Positions 8,339 to 17,751 of a stretch of 64,000 nt of DNA are shown here, one piece after another. Each line of letters starts with the position of its first letter. Within the stretch, counting starts at the first letter, position 1. Location: contig NZ_CP063785.1 of NCBI RefSeq assembly GCF_025860405.1, positions 7,999,390 to 8,063,389 of the forward strand, read 5' to 3'. Position numbers and translations under genes: made by a program. This DNA comes from Tolypothrix sp. PCC 7712. GTDB taxonomy: Bacteria > Cyanobacteriota > Cyanobacteriia > Cyanobacteriales > Nostocaceae. The notes under the pieces are model-generated. The model searched no databases. It saw nothing but the letters and a program-made list of their open reading frames with translations, and was not told the DNA's origin.

Positions 8339-9817
8339 ATGCAGTTTTTAAATGCAATCAGCTCCTCTGTTCCCCTGTTGGCCAGCGCCACAGAAACAGT
8401 AGACAGTTCAATGGTAATGGCAGCAGTGCTGCTAAGTTTAGTGGTAATTTACTTCGCCAGCAAAGTTGGCGGAGAGTTATCTAACAGGGTTGGTTTACCC
8501 CCAGTTTTAGGCGAACTGGTAGGCGGTGTTGTCGTCGGTATCTCTGTGTTGCACCTTTTAGTATTTCCTGAAGGTGGCACAGATAGTTCTAGTTCTTTAA
8601 TTATTGCCTTCCTACAATCTACTGCTGGGTTAACTCCACAAGCTGCTGATGGTGTGTTTGCAGCGCAGTCAGAAGTGATTTCTGTGTTAGCAGAATTGGG
8701 TGTAATCGTTCTGCTATTTGAAATTGGTTTGGAGTCGAACTTAAAAGACTTAATGGCGGTTGGTATCCAAGCCACAATTGTTGCAGTCGTCGGAGTAGTA
8801 GCACCTTTTGCTGCAGGTACTGTGGGGTTGATGACTTTGTTTGGTATCGATGCTGTTCCAGCGATTTTTGCTGGCGCAGCCTTGACTGCTACAAGTATTG
8901 GGATTACGTCCAAGGTACTTTCAGAAATTGGACGACTCAATTCTAAAGAAGGGCAGATTATTCTAGGTGCGGCTGTAATTGATGACGTACTAGGAATTAT
9001 TGTCTTGGCAGTGGTTGCTAGCTTGGCTAAAGATGGTGAAGTAGATGTCACTAAAGTTATTTTTCTCATTATCAGTGCAACTACTTTCCTGCTAGGCGCA
9101 ATTTTGCTAGGCAATTTTTTCAACAAGTCTTTTGTATCCATCGTCAACCGTCTCAAAACCCGGGGTGAATTGGTAATTCCAGCATTCATCTTTGCCTTTG
9201 TGATGGCATATCTCGCTGCTGTAATCCAATTAGAAGCAATTTTGGGAGCTTTTGCGGCTGGTTTAGTCTTGGAAGAGACGGATAAGCGTAAAGAATTGCA
9301 AAAGCAAGTCATTCCCATTGCCGATATGTTAGTGCCAATTTTCTTTGTCACTGTCGGTGCAAAAACTGATTTGGGTGTATTAAACCCTGCTATTCCCACT
9401 AATCGGGAAGGTTTAATCATGGCTAGTTTCCTGATTATCGTAGCCATTATTGGAAAAGTAATTACAGGCTTAACGGTATTTGGTCAGCCAGAAATCAACC
9501 GTTTAGCCATTGGTGTGGGGATGATTCCCAGAGGTGAAGTAGGATTGGTATTTGCTGGTGTTGGTGCTGCTAGTGGGGCACTCTCCAAACCACTGGGAGC
9601 AGCAATTATCATGATGGTAATTTTGACAACCTTTTTGGCACCACCTCTGTTACGGTTTGTCTTTCCAGATCCAGCTAGCGAAACAACAGATACAGAGACA
9701 TTGGTATTAGATGGTGCTGGTGCTACATCCTTAACAATCGAAGAACCTCAGTTGATGACCGCACAATCGCCAGATGTAGCTAATTTAGAATCGGCTCCGG
9801 ATTCTTCAGAGACTTAA
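8339..9817 (+). CDS. cation:proton antiporter (CPA2 family, NhaS3/NapA-like)
   Basis: A 492-residue membrane protein with about 12 spans and a hydrophilic C-tail rich in acidic and Ser/Thr residues (about 445-492). Family signatures are LPPVLGELVGGVVVGIS near 58, ELGVIVLLFEIGLESNL near 116, and the ion-binding stretch GAAVIDDVLGIIVLAVVAS near 210 with two adjacent aspartates, as in electrogenic CPA2 exchangers. It would exchange Na+ (or K+) for H+ across the cytoplasmic or thylakoid membrane; the closest named type I recall is NhaS3. Start ATG 8339. Confidence 0.88.
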   Translation: MQFLNAISSSVPLLASATETVDSSMVMAAVLLSLVVIYFASKVGGELSNRVGLPPVLGELVGGVVVGISVLHLLVFPEGGTDSSSSLIIAFLQSTAGLTPQAADGVFAAQSEVISVLAELGVIVLLFEIGLESNLKDLMAVGIQATIVAVVGVVAPFAAGTVGLMTLFGIDAVPAIFAGAALTATSIGITSKVLSEIGRLNSKEGQIILGAAVIDDVLGIIVLAVVASLAKDGEVDVTKVIFLIISATTFLLGAILLGNFFNKSFVSIVNRLKTRGELVIPAFIFAFVMAYLAAVIQLEAILGAFAAGLVLEETDKRKELQKQVIPIADMLVPIFFVTVGAKTDLGVLNPAIPTNREGLIMASFLIIVAIIGKVITGLTVFGQPEINRLAIGVGMIPRGEVGLVFAGVGAASGALSKPLGAAIIMMVILTTFLAPPLLRFVFPDPASETTDTETLVLDGAGATSLTIEEPQLMTAQSPDVANLESAPDSSET

Positions 9818-9868
9818 TTGGATTCTTAAGTAGAAACACCCTGTTGATTATCTACTGAGGTAGATTAA

Positions 9869-9905
9869 GACTGAGTTCTGAATCATTACAATTCAGAACT
9901 CAGTC
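9869..9905. terminator. 15-bp perfect hairpin after the antiporter gene
   Basis: GACTGAGTTCTGAAT (9869-9883) pairs perfectly with ATTCAGAACTCAGTC (9891-9905) around a 7-nt loop, 52 nt past the stop codon. It lacks a T tract, so it may act as a transcript 3'-end stabiliser rather than a classical terminator. Confidence 0.55.
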
Positions 9906-10223
9906 AGCTTAAATGCGATCGCTCTCGGTGTTGGCTACGTAGCATTCCGTGATCATAGTTCTCAATGTACTTGAGTATTTTCCTATGGTCACGGGAAACT
10001 TATAGCTTTGAGTGTCCGTCCCCTAAGATTGTTAATTTGGTTTTTTCTCATTCAGACCAGTATTTGTCCTTTGATCGGTTGCTAGCTTTTCCCTGTTTTA
10101 CTATCTTTACTTTGGTTATTTTTTCAGCAGTGAGGAAGTAAGTAGTAGTCATGAACGGCATACACCAAGTATGAGCAAGGGAATAGAGACTAGTATTTTT
10201 TACTTAGACTCTGTACTCACAAC

Positions 10224-10352
10224 TTTTGCTAGCGATCGCATAACTTGAACTCAATTACCTGACTAATTCAAGTTTTACTGACTGGGATTTACTGCTTAAA
10301 GTCAATTCTGGTGATTTTTTGTGGTTGTGGTCTGGTGCGATCGCTAGCAAAA
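10224..10352. repeat. 17-bp inverted repeat with HIP1 cores
   Basis: TTTTGCTAGCGATCGCA at 10224-10240 is the exact reverse complement of 10336-10352. Each arm contains one HIP1 octamer, with a 95-bp spacer. Confidence 0.8.
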
Positions 10353-10508
10353 TCAAAGCTTGTGGCAAATTTGATGCTCTTAAGTTGATGTCTTAATAGC
10401 AATGTTCAAGCTCAAATAGGCATAAAAATTCATTTTAGGTGATGCAAGTGTGACAATTTACCAATATGTTGAAATATTAACTACTCCCATGAATGTAAAT
10501 CAGCAGAA

Positions 10509-12329
10509 ATGACTTTGAATCTAAATTGGTTAATACCTGGTACGTTAGGAACTGTTTTGTTGCTAGCATCACCAACATTGGCAGCGAGGCTAGATTCTTG
10601 GCGTTTTGATGCCAATCAAAACCAGCTAGAAATCAATACGATGGGTGCTGTGCAACCGAAGGCACAATTACTTTTCAACCCTACTCGTCTAGTAATTGAT
10701 CTACCACAAACTGTATTTGGCCGTCCCCAAGTCACGCAAAATTTTGGCGGAGCAGTTCGCTCAATTCGTGTGGGACAGTTTGACCAAGAAACAACCCGCA
10801 TCGTAGTCGAAATCAACCCAGGCTATACCATAGACCCCAAGCGGGTACAATTTACCCCGATTAATGACAGCCGTTGGCTGGTAAAATTACCCGATCCAGA
10901 AGTGGTGAAAATACCATCTGGCGATCGCAATGTTTACAATCCAGCTGCAACAGATGCTGCACCTCAACCTGAGTTACCCCCGTTGATAAACGCCACAGCA
11001 GGAGTGACTCAAATTCAGAGATTACGAGTCACGGGTGATGGATTTTTTATCTTGACTAGTGGTGGTAACCCGAAGATAGAAGTGAATCGGACTGAGGACA
11101 AAAAGTTAATTAATATCGATATCTCTGGCGCTGCTTTATCACCAAGGTTTGACCAACAGGATATCTTAATTAACCGCTATGGCGTGAATCGGATTCAATT
11201 CAAGCAATTACAAAATCAACCGCCTGTAGTGCGGATGACAATGCGGGTAGAGAGTAATAGCCCTGATTGGCGGGCTATGAGTAGCAGGGTTGGTGAGTTA
11301 GTTGTTTTGCCCAATAATAGTGGCGTGGCATCCAGCGAAGATAATAATCGACCGCCTGTAACATCTTCTAGCAACTCCCCAGCCAATATTCAATCTGTAG
11401 AATTAGCGGGGAACGGCACACAATTGCTGATTCGTGCTGACCAAGCTGTATCTGCAACAGGTGGTTGGGATAGATCTTCTGGTTTGTTCCGCATTACAAT
11501 TCCCAATGCTAAGGTATCTCCCAGGGTTCAAGGGCCAGCTTTAGATGCTACTAGTCCAATTTTGCGGGTAAGACTCCAACCCCAAGAACCAAATACAGTG
11601 GTTGTCTTAGTTCAGCCAGCATCCGGAGTGCAAATTGGCGAACTTAACCAAGTTGGTAGTCAGCTAATAGCGCTACAATTACAACGCTTTTCCCAAGTTA
11701 GACCACCTCTCGATTTACCACCGCGATCGCCTTCAGATCTACCAGATAACAATCTTCCCCTACCTGGTTCAGGTTCCACAATTCCCAATGGGCGAATGGT
11801 AGTGCTAATTGACCCCGGACATGGCGGTAAAGACCCAGGAGCCATTGGGATTGGTGGAGTGCGTGAGAAGGATATCATCCTCCCCATTGGCATAAGAGTG
11901 GCACAGATATTGCAGCAAAATGGCGTGCAAGTAATTATGAGCCGTAATTCTGACTATTTTGTCAGCTTGGAAGGGCGAGTTGTGATGGCAGCCAGAGCAA
12001 GAGCTGATGTCTTTGTCAGTATTCATGCTAATTCAGCAGGTGCAGGTCGTCCTGATGTGAATGGATTAGAAACGTATTATTACGACAGTGGTCTCAGTTT
12101 GGCTCGCATTGTTCATAGCAACATTCTCCAAAGTTTAAATATCAGAGACCGCGGAGTGCGACGAGCTAGATTTTATGTCCTCAGAAAAAGTTCTATGCCT
12201 TCTATTTTGGTAGAAACTGGCTATTTAACTGGTCAAGTGGATGTTGCCAACCTCCAAAGCTCAAATTATCAAAATCAAATGGCGGAAGCGATCGCTCGCG
12301 GTATCCTCCAGTATCTTAAACAAAGATAA
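10509..12329 (+). CDS. amiC1: N-acetylmuramoyl-L-alanine amidase with AMIN domains (AmiC1-type)
   Basis: A 606-residue secreted amidase that cleaves the peptide from muramic acid in peptidoglycan. Order: signal peptide (GTLGTVLLLASPTLAA), two AMIN domains (about 26-130 and 285-395), a proline-rich linker (about 396-425), and a C-terminal Amidase_3 domain with zinc ligands in LIDPGHGGKDPGAIG, the REKDI glutamate, SIHANS and the catalytic ETGYLTG. In Anabaena the amiC pair drills septal nanopores for cell-cell communication. TTG at 10515 aligns with the GTG start of the next paralogue, so the true start could be six bases later. Symbol assigned by order and similarity. Confidence 0.9.
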   Translation: MTLNLNWLIPGTLGTVLLLASPTLAARLDSWRFDANQNQLEINTMGAVQPKAQLLFNPTRLVIDLPQTVFGRPQVTQNFGGAVRSIRVGQFDQETTRIVVEINPGYTIDPKRVQFTPINDSRWLVKLPDPEVVKIPSGDRNVYNPAATDAAPQPELPPLINATAGVTQIQRLRVTGDGFFILTSGGNPKIEVNRTEDKKLINIDISGAALSPRFDQQDILINRYGVNRIQFKQLQNQPPVVRMTMRVESNSPDWRAMSSRVGELVVLPNNSGVASSEDNNRPPVTSSSNSPANIQSVELAGNGTQLLIRADQAVSATGGWDRSSGLFRITIPNAKVSPRVQGPALDATSPILRVRLQPQEPNTVVVLVQPASGVQIGELNQVGSQLIALQLQRFSQVRPPLDLPPRSPSDLPDNNLPLPGSGSTIPNGRMVVLIDPGHGGKDPGAIGIGGVREKDIILPIGIRVAQILQQNGVQVIMSRNSDYFVSLEGRVVMAARARADVFVSIHANSAGAGRPDVNGLETYYYDSGLSLARIVHSNILQSLNIRDRGVRRARFYVLRKSSMPSILVETGYLTGQVDVANLQSSNYQNQMAEAIARGILQYLKQR

Positions 12330-13177
12330 TCAAGCAGCAAAAGTTGAGTAATTTCACTAGCAGCGGGTTCTCAAAATAGATACTTACGTAATTTTAATAC
12401 CAACTTAAGGATTAAAATATTTATTGCTGAATAACTACTACAAGAAATATCGATGAAACTCTTTCTTCCCAGTCAACGCTCAACAATCAACAGTCAACAT
12501 TTAGGACTATTTTCCAGATAATCATGCTGAAAAATTTATCAAAGCTAACTCACTTATAAAGTCAATTAATCTCATCTGTACAGTTCGACACACCCATCTA
12601 TAAAATATTTTTCTAAATATTAAAGAGTGGCTGTCACTAGCCTTGGTACACAAACTAAACGTAGTTAGAGTTTTACACTAGGTGCATTAATTACTAGTAA
12701 ACAAACAGTTAACTGCAGGATAAAGGGTAAAGAGGGAAGTATGAAGCTCATACCTGAAGATAAATCTGCTAGACGACAACAAGCTACCTGGTTTTTACGG
12801 GAGTTGACCTCAAAATACCTCTTTATTGTGCGACCTAATTAAATTTACTTACTTTGGAGAAAATTCTGTTTTTTACTTCTTGAGACTTTATCCTGATTCT
12901 TCAGAAACACTTTACGAACATACTTCAATGGTCAGTTTAATTCTAATTATCTTTTTTTGGTGTACCTTAATGCTTTGGAGATGGAATTTGGCAGCATTCA
13001 CAACATGGCAAAGTTGCAAAAATATGCTAAAATTCCACGCCATTAAGTATGTTGTTAATGCCAGCGCCAAAAGTTTTTGCTGCATTAAAGCTAATGTTTG
13101 GGCGGTGACGGTGTGAGGATTTATCAATATTTTGAAAGCTTAACGGCTCCCATGAATGCGAATCAGGAGAAAGGACT
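12330..13177. other. intergenic region between the two amiC genes
   Basis: 848 bp, mostly A/T-rich, with STRR-like CAACAATCAACAGTCAAC near 12480. A 33-codon frame (12741-12842, starting MKLIPEDKSARRQ) and longer frames at 12826-13127 on both strands show no recognisable family or ribosome site. The last 60 bp repeat the leader of amiC1. Confidence 0.55.
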
Positions 13178-15103
13178 GTGAAATTACACTGGTTACTACC
13201 CGGTACTTTTGGAACCATCTTCATACTGTCGTCGCCGGCATTTGCAGCGAGACTAGAATCTTGGCGTTTTGATGCCAATCAAAATCAGTTAGAAATCAAC
13301 ACCGCCGGTGGCGTACAACCAAAGGCGCAACTCATTTTCAACCCTACTCGTTTGGTAATTGATTTACCACAAACTGTATTTGGTCGTCCTCAGGTAACCC
13401 AACCAGTAGGCGGCGGAATTCGTTCAGTGCGTGTGGGACAGTTCGACCCAGAAACAACTCGTATTGTGGTCGAACTGAACCCAGGGTACACCATAGACCC
13501 GCAACAAATAAAATTTACAGGTATCACTGCCAGTCGGTGGTCAGTAAAGTTACCGAATCCCAAAATGGAGCAGGTGTCTGCGTCTAATAATCTTCCAGAG
13601 CAACAAACACCAGTTCCTCGAACTATCACTCCTGCTAAACCACCAGCCACCTCATTACCGCCGAGAAATATTTACAACGTAGTCAGAACCGCCCCGGTTA
13701 CTCCCATCGATAATCGCACTGCGGTTAACTCTAATTCAGGCGCAACTCAAATTCAAAAATTACAACCCACAGGTGATGGATTTTTTATCCGTACCAGTGG
13801 CGGTAACCCCAAAATTCAGGTCAACCGCACTGAAGACAGAAAGACAATTAATATTGATATTGCTGGGGCTGCTTTGGCACCCACATTTGAGCAGCAGGAT
13901 GTCTCAATTAACCGCTATGGCGTGAATCGCATTCAATTTAGCCAATTACAATCTCAACCGCCTGTCGTGCGGATGACAATGCGGGTAGATAGCAATAGTC
14001 CCGATTGGCGAGCCAGTAATAGCAGTGTGGGTGGCTTTGTACTTTTACCCAATAGTGGTGGAGTGAGATTACCTGCAGGGAATAACAATGCCAATGTTGT
14101 CATCCCCAGTACCAACTCTCCAGCGACAATTCAATCTGTAGAATTAGCTGGGAATGGTACGCAGTTAATAATTCGCGGTGACCAAGCTTTGTCTGCTACA
14201 GGTGGTTGGGATAGATCCTCTGGCTTGTTTCGCATTACTATTCCTAATGCTAAGTTAGCTCCTAGGGTGAACGGGCCCGACTTAAACGCCAGTAGCCCGA
14301 TTCTGCGAGTGAAACTACAACCCCAAGAACCAAATACAGTAGTTGTCTATGTTCAACCAGCAGCAGGCGTACAAATTGGCGAACTTAACCAAATTGGGAA
14401 TCAGTTAGTAGCATTACAACTACAACGCTCTCGAGCAATTACATCGCCCAGAATACCCCCTGTAGCTTTACCACCCTTACCACCCACCCAAGGGCAATTA
14501 CCAGACCCCGCAGATAATCCCCGAACTATACCGCAGCCAACACCACGTCCCACAGTTCCTAGAGGCAAATTATTAGTAGTGATTGACCCCGGACATGGTG
14601 GTAAGGATTCTGGTGCACCTGGCTTAGGCGGACTGCTAGAAAAAGATGTGGTTTTACCCATTGGCAAACGAGTAGCCTCGATTTTGCAGCAAAATGGCGT
14701 ACAAGTAGTGTTGACTAGGGATGCTGACTTCTTTGTAGAACTTCAGGGACGGGTAGATATCGCCGAGCGAGTAAATGCGACTTTGTTTGTCAGCATTCAT
14801 GCTAACTCAGTTGATCGTCGCCCTGATGTGAATGGATTAGAAGTATATTATTACGACAGCGGTTACGGTCTAGCCGAAACTGTCCGCAAGTCGATTCTCC
14901 AGAATATCGGCACTATCAAAGACCGAGGTACGCGTAAAGCGCGATTCTACGTCCTCAGAAAGAGTTCTATGCCTTCAATTTTGGTAGAAACTGGCTATAT
15001 GACTGGTCGAGAAGACAATCCGAGACTAGGTAACCCAGATTACCAAAATCGCATGGCAGAAGCGATCGCTAATGGCATTCTCAAGTACTTACAAAGAAGG
15101 TAA
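13178..15103 (+). CDS. amiC2: N-acetylmuramoyl-L-alanine amidase with AMIN domains (AmiC2-type)
   Basis: A 641-residue tandem paralogue of the preceding amidase: signal peptide (GTFGTIFILSSPAFAA), two AMIN domains (about 25-125 and 310-420), a linker with many prolines (about 425-465), and Amidase_3 with VIDPGHGGKDSGAPG, LEKDV, SIHANS and ETGYMTG. All metal and catalytic positions are kept. It has a longer insert after AMIN1 (about 135-180) than AmiC1. The GTG start has AGGAGAAAGG just upstream. Gene order fits Anabaena amiC1-amiC2, where AmiC2 is needed for septal perforation and heterocyst differentiation. Confidence 0.92.
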   Translation: MKLHWLLPGTFGTIFILSSPAFAARLESWRFDANQNQLEINTAGGVQPKAQLIFNPTRLVIDLPQTVFGRPQVTQPVGGGIRSVRVGQFDPETTRIVVELNPGYTIDPQQIKFTGITASRWSVKLPNPKMEQVSASNNLPEQQTPVPRTITPAKPPATSLPPRNIYNVVRTAPVTPIDNRTAVNSNSGATQIQKLQPTGDGFFIRTSGGNPKIQVNRTEDRKTINIDIAGAALAPTFEQQDVSINRYGVNRIQFSQLQSQPPVVRMTMRVDSNSPDWRASNSSVGGFVLLPNSGGVRLPAGNNNANVVIPSTNSPATIQSVELAGNGTQLIIRGDQALSATGGWDRSSGLFRITIPNAKLAPRVNGPDLNASSPILRVKLQPQEPNTVVVYVQPAAGVQIGELNQIGNQLVALQLQRSRAITSPRIPPVALPPLPPTQGQLPDPADNPRTIPQPTPRPTVPRGKLLVVIDPGHGGKDSGAPGLGGLLEKDVVLPIGKRVASILQQNGVQVVLTRDADFFVELQGRVDIAERVNATLFVSIHANSVDRRPDVNGLEVYYYDSGYGLAETVRKSILQNIGTIKDRGTRKARFYVLRKSSMPSILVETGYMTGREDNPRLGNPDYQNRMAEAIANGILKYLQRR

Positions 15104-15233
15104 AAATGTAGTAGAACTTACCTAGTTAAAGAGGTGATATCAGACTTCTTTTGCGTACAGGATTTATGAGTCTTAGCAAATTGGCTACTAAATCCTGTAT
15201 CTTAAATCAAAAAACCTCAACCCATATCTGCCC

Positions 15234-16097
15234 GTGTATTCATCTTCCATCTTTGAAGGCAATCTTTATAATTTTTCCGAGCAAGAACCACAACGCGCCC
15301 CGATAGGTATCTTTGATAGCGGCGTGGGTGGTTTAACGGTATTACGACAAGTTTATCGGCAACTTCCTAACGAATCTGTTATTTATTTTGGCGATACAGC
15401 GCGACTGCCCTATGGCATTCGTTCACAAGCAGAAATTCTACAGTATGTGCGCGAAATTTTGACCTGGATGCAACAGCAACAGGTCAAAATGGTAATTATG
15501 GCTTGTAACACCAGTTCGGCTTTAGCTTTAGATATTGTCCGCGCAGAATTTAATCTGCCTATTCTTGGCGTGATTCTCCCAGGAGCTAGAGCCGCGGTGC
15601 AACAAGGCAAGCGGATTGGTGTGATTGCTACCCCCGCCACGGCTAAAAGTAATGCTTATAAGCAAGCGATACTAGAGATTGATCCTCATGTCCAAGTCTG
15701 GCAAGTTGGTTGCCCAGAATTTGTGCCTCTAATTGAGCAAAACCGGATTCATGACCCCTACACCACTGAAGTGGCTCGCTCATATTTAGAACCCTTAATC
15801 AAGCAGGAAATCGATACTTTAGTTTACGGCTGTACCCATTATCCTCACCTTGCCCCTGTCCTGCGATCGCTTCTTCCTGCTCATGTGAAGCTAGTTGATC
15901 CAGCAGTTAATGTTGTCGCCGCTTGTATCCAAGATTTAGACTTATTAGGTTTAAGGAATACCCATCCCCCACTACCCACACGCTTTGCGGTTAGCGGCTG
16001 TGCCCAACAGTTTGCCCAATCAGGATTACAGTGGTTAGGCTATACTCCATTAGTTGAGGAAGTTAGCTTCAGTGAAGCTAAAGCTTCTCACTTATAA
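15234..16097 (+). CDS. murI: glutamate racemase
   Basis: A 287-residue cofactor-independent racemase that makes D-glutamate for peptidoglycan. Hallmarks are IGIFDSGVGGLTVLRQ near 23, the first catalytic cysteine in MACNTSSA (Cys91) and the second in YGCTHYPHL (Cys200). Both cysteines are intact. Start is GTG 15234; the first 20 residues are extra to the usual core. It lies 130 bp after amiC2 in the same direction, so it may share the wall-gene transcript. Confidence 0.95.
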   Translation: MYSSSIFEGNLYNFSEQEPQRAPIGIFDSGVGGLTVLRQVYRQLPNESVIYFGDTARLPYGIRSQAEILQYVREILTWMQQQQVKMVIMACNTSSALALDIVRAEFNLPILGVILPGARAAVQQGKRIGVIATPATAKSNAYKQAILEIDPHVQVWQVGCPEFVPLIEQNRIHDPYTTEVARSYLEPLIKQEIDTLVYGCTHYPHLAPVLRSLLPAHVKLVDPAVNVVAACIQDLDLLGLRNTHPPLPTRFAVSGCAQQFAQSGLQWLGYTPLVEEVSFSEAKASHL

Positions 16098-16166
16098 CAA
16101 AAATTTGTTTGTAGTAGTGTTTACGAATCAAGAGTCCACAGTCCAAAACAATTTTTTGTGGAGTGC

Positions 16167-16186
16167 AGACGCGATTAATCGCGTCT
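16167..16186. repeat. 20-bp palindrome, copy 1
   Basis: AGACGCGATTAATCGCGTCT is a perfect palindrome 70 bp after murI. A one-base variant is at 60589-60608, also just after a stop codon. Confidence 0.75.
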
Positions 16187-16199
16187 CTCCAAACCTTGA

Positions 16200-16397
16200 C
16201 TACTGACTATTAACAACTTCAGTCACCTTTGGTGCTACTGATAGCTCTTGTGTATGTTTCTTCTGCCCTGCCAAAGTTACATTTGTAGCATCACTGTTTT
16301 TTCCTGTTCGCTTTGCTAGTGCTAAGAGTAGGTAAACGGTGAACAAATATCCAGCAGCTAAAATAAAAATCATCATAGGCATATTTCCGTAAATCAT
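16200..16397 (-). CDS. small single-span membrane protein, unknown function
   Basis: 65 residues: a short N-terminus, one membrane span (MMIFILAAGYLFTVYLLLALA, about 7-27), then a polar tail. AAAGGTG lies upstream of the ATG at a long spacing; M6 or M8 could be the true start. I do not recognise the family. The hydrophobic pattern and clean start argue for a real gene. It converges on murI. Confidence 0.5.
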   Translation of the reverse strand: MIYGNMPMMIFILAAGYLFTVYLLLALAKRTGKNSDATNVTLAGQKKHTQELSVAPKVTEVVNSQ

Positions 16398-16558
16398 TGT
16401 TCTACCAGCACCTTTCTCAAACGAATATGCACTTTCAACACATAAGTAAAACTTCTACCACCCAAGAGGATTCTTGATGGCTGTAGTTTGCTATGCTAGA
16501 CTACTCCGTAGGGATAAATTCTCTACGGAAAACGGATTTAGTATTTAACTTAATTTTT

Positions 16559-16639
16559 CACGGACTATACATTCCAGAGCAGTTAAATTGCCAAACGGCA
16601 ATCCCTAACTACTCTCTTCAGCAGTCTACCTAGTCCGTG
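16559..16639 (+). ncRNA. candidate structured RNA element
   Basis: Outer helix CACGGACTA (16559-16567) pairs with TAGTCCGTG (16631-16639). Inside, GAG-AGTTA-TTGCC (16577-16592) pairs with GGCAA-TAACT-CTC (16597-16614) around an AAAC loop. The nested pairing in 81 nt is more than expected by chance, but strand, promoter and expression are unknown and no Rfam family is recognised. Confidence 0.35.
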
Positions 16640-17512
16640 TTATTGCTGCTCACACCGCTTTTACAGGAGTTACGCCAAAGCTCAATGTCAAGTAAAACCG
16701 AGCGGTGCCCTGTAGGGCTGGCGTATAACTCCAAACCAAGAGGCTGCAAGCCGCGGATATTAAATCAGGAATCACTCCCTTGACTCAACCGCGACAATCT
16801 ATTGACTCACAACTCCTAAAGAGTATAATTACCTAAAGGTAATTTACTTTCGGCGAGTGAATATCTGAAAAATTTAAAATCCCTAGATCTTAGCGTAACA
16901 CAAGGTTCCCGACTTTTAAGCCAACTTTGTGGCTAAATTTTAAAATTTCTCAAGGGCTTCAACAAGTGAGAACAATTTAGCTTAACAACTCATGATGCGG
17001 GTACTTAATTATACTAAATAATTGATAACTGGTACAAATAATTAACTGTAACAAAAGTAACTCAGTAAATAAAATTTAAATAATAAATTTTTTGAATAGA
17101 GAAATATAGCTCTGCAAAATAGTTTTTAGGCAGAGATTTTTTAAAGTATTAAAAATAACTACTATTACGAAATAATACGACAGTACTTAAGTAATTCCTA
17201 TTATTCACCAGTAAAGATATGGTGAACTCATCTGAAGAGGCTAGAAACCTGATAGATTTCAAGTTTGTCTTGAAAAAGTAAGATGCAGATAATTATAAAC
17301 CTTTGCTGTAGCTGAAGATACATTTTCCTCAATAATTCAGCCGAACTTCAAAAGCTTGAGTCACTCATGAGTAATCCCTGATTTACCAAAGGTTAATGCC
17401 AATGCTTCAAATTGTCCGAGGGAAGAGGATTTTAACTGAAGGACTAACACTTTAGTTATGGGAACTAGGAACGAGTATCACCTTAAAAGGGGTTAAAAGA
17501 CAATAGACTTCG

Positions 17513-17653
17513 ATGTTTCAAAGAAAAATTATGAGAATTTTGCGGTTGCTGATGGCAGTTAATTTTGCCCTGTCCACTATTTTAATCAACATAAAAAAAC
17601 TAATAAATCAGGAATATCAAGACTTTCGCCTATTACTGAAGAGTTCTGAGTGA
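17513..17653 (+). CDS. possible 46-residue small protein
   Basis: Reads MFQRKIMRILRLLMAVNFAL and on to LLKSSE: a basic start, one hydrophobic stretch (about 8-25) and a polar end. The spacing pattern is protein-like but there is no clear ribosome site and no family. It lies about 100 bp before sds. Confidence 0.25.
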   Translation: MFQRKIMRILRLLMAVNFALSTILINIKKLINQEYQDFRLLLKSSE

Positions 17654-17751
17654 GGTATTCCCGGATCAAAAGTTTGCGCTGGCCCTGGGTTATCTTAAAA
17701 TGAGTATAGGATATGTAAACTTTCGTAACCTAAGCCAGAGTCCGCCCATCC

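Larger units (their letters stand above)
9818..10508. other. intergenic region with strong inverted repeats, upstream of amiC1
   Basis: This 691-bp gap has no credible ORF. It holds a 15-bp perfect hairpin (9869-9905), a second nested hairpin (9947-9994), a 17-bp inverted repeat spaced by 95 bp (10224-10240 and 10336-10352), and the leader segment duplicated in front of amiC2 (about 10447-10508). Confidence 0.7.
16398..17751. other. long structured intergenic region upstream of sds
   Basis: 1354 bp with no recognised protein gene. It holds a small hairpin (16506-16528), an 81-nt cloverleaf-like element (16559-16639), a long inverted repeat GGAGTTACGCCA / TGGCGTATAACTCC (16666-16732), and a 46-codon frame at 17513-17653. 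From about 16980 to 17220 it is very A/T-rich. Confidence 0.6.

Noticed and set aside
8449..9447. 332-residue minus-strand frame
   Set aside because: Antisense shadow of the antiporter gene; low-complexity Ile/Thr/Ala/Pro composition.
12826..13127. 96- and 71-residue frames on both strands between the amiC genes
   Set aside because: They overlap each other, lack ribosome sites and match no family.
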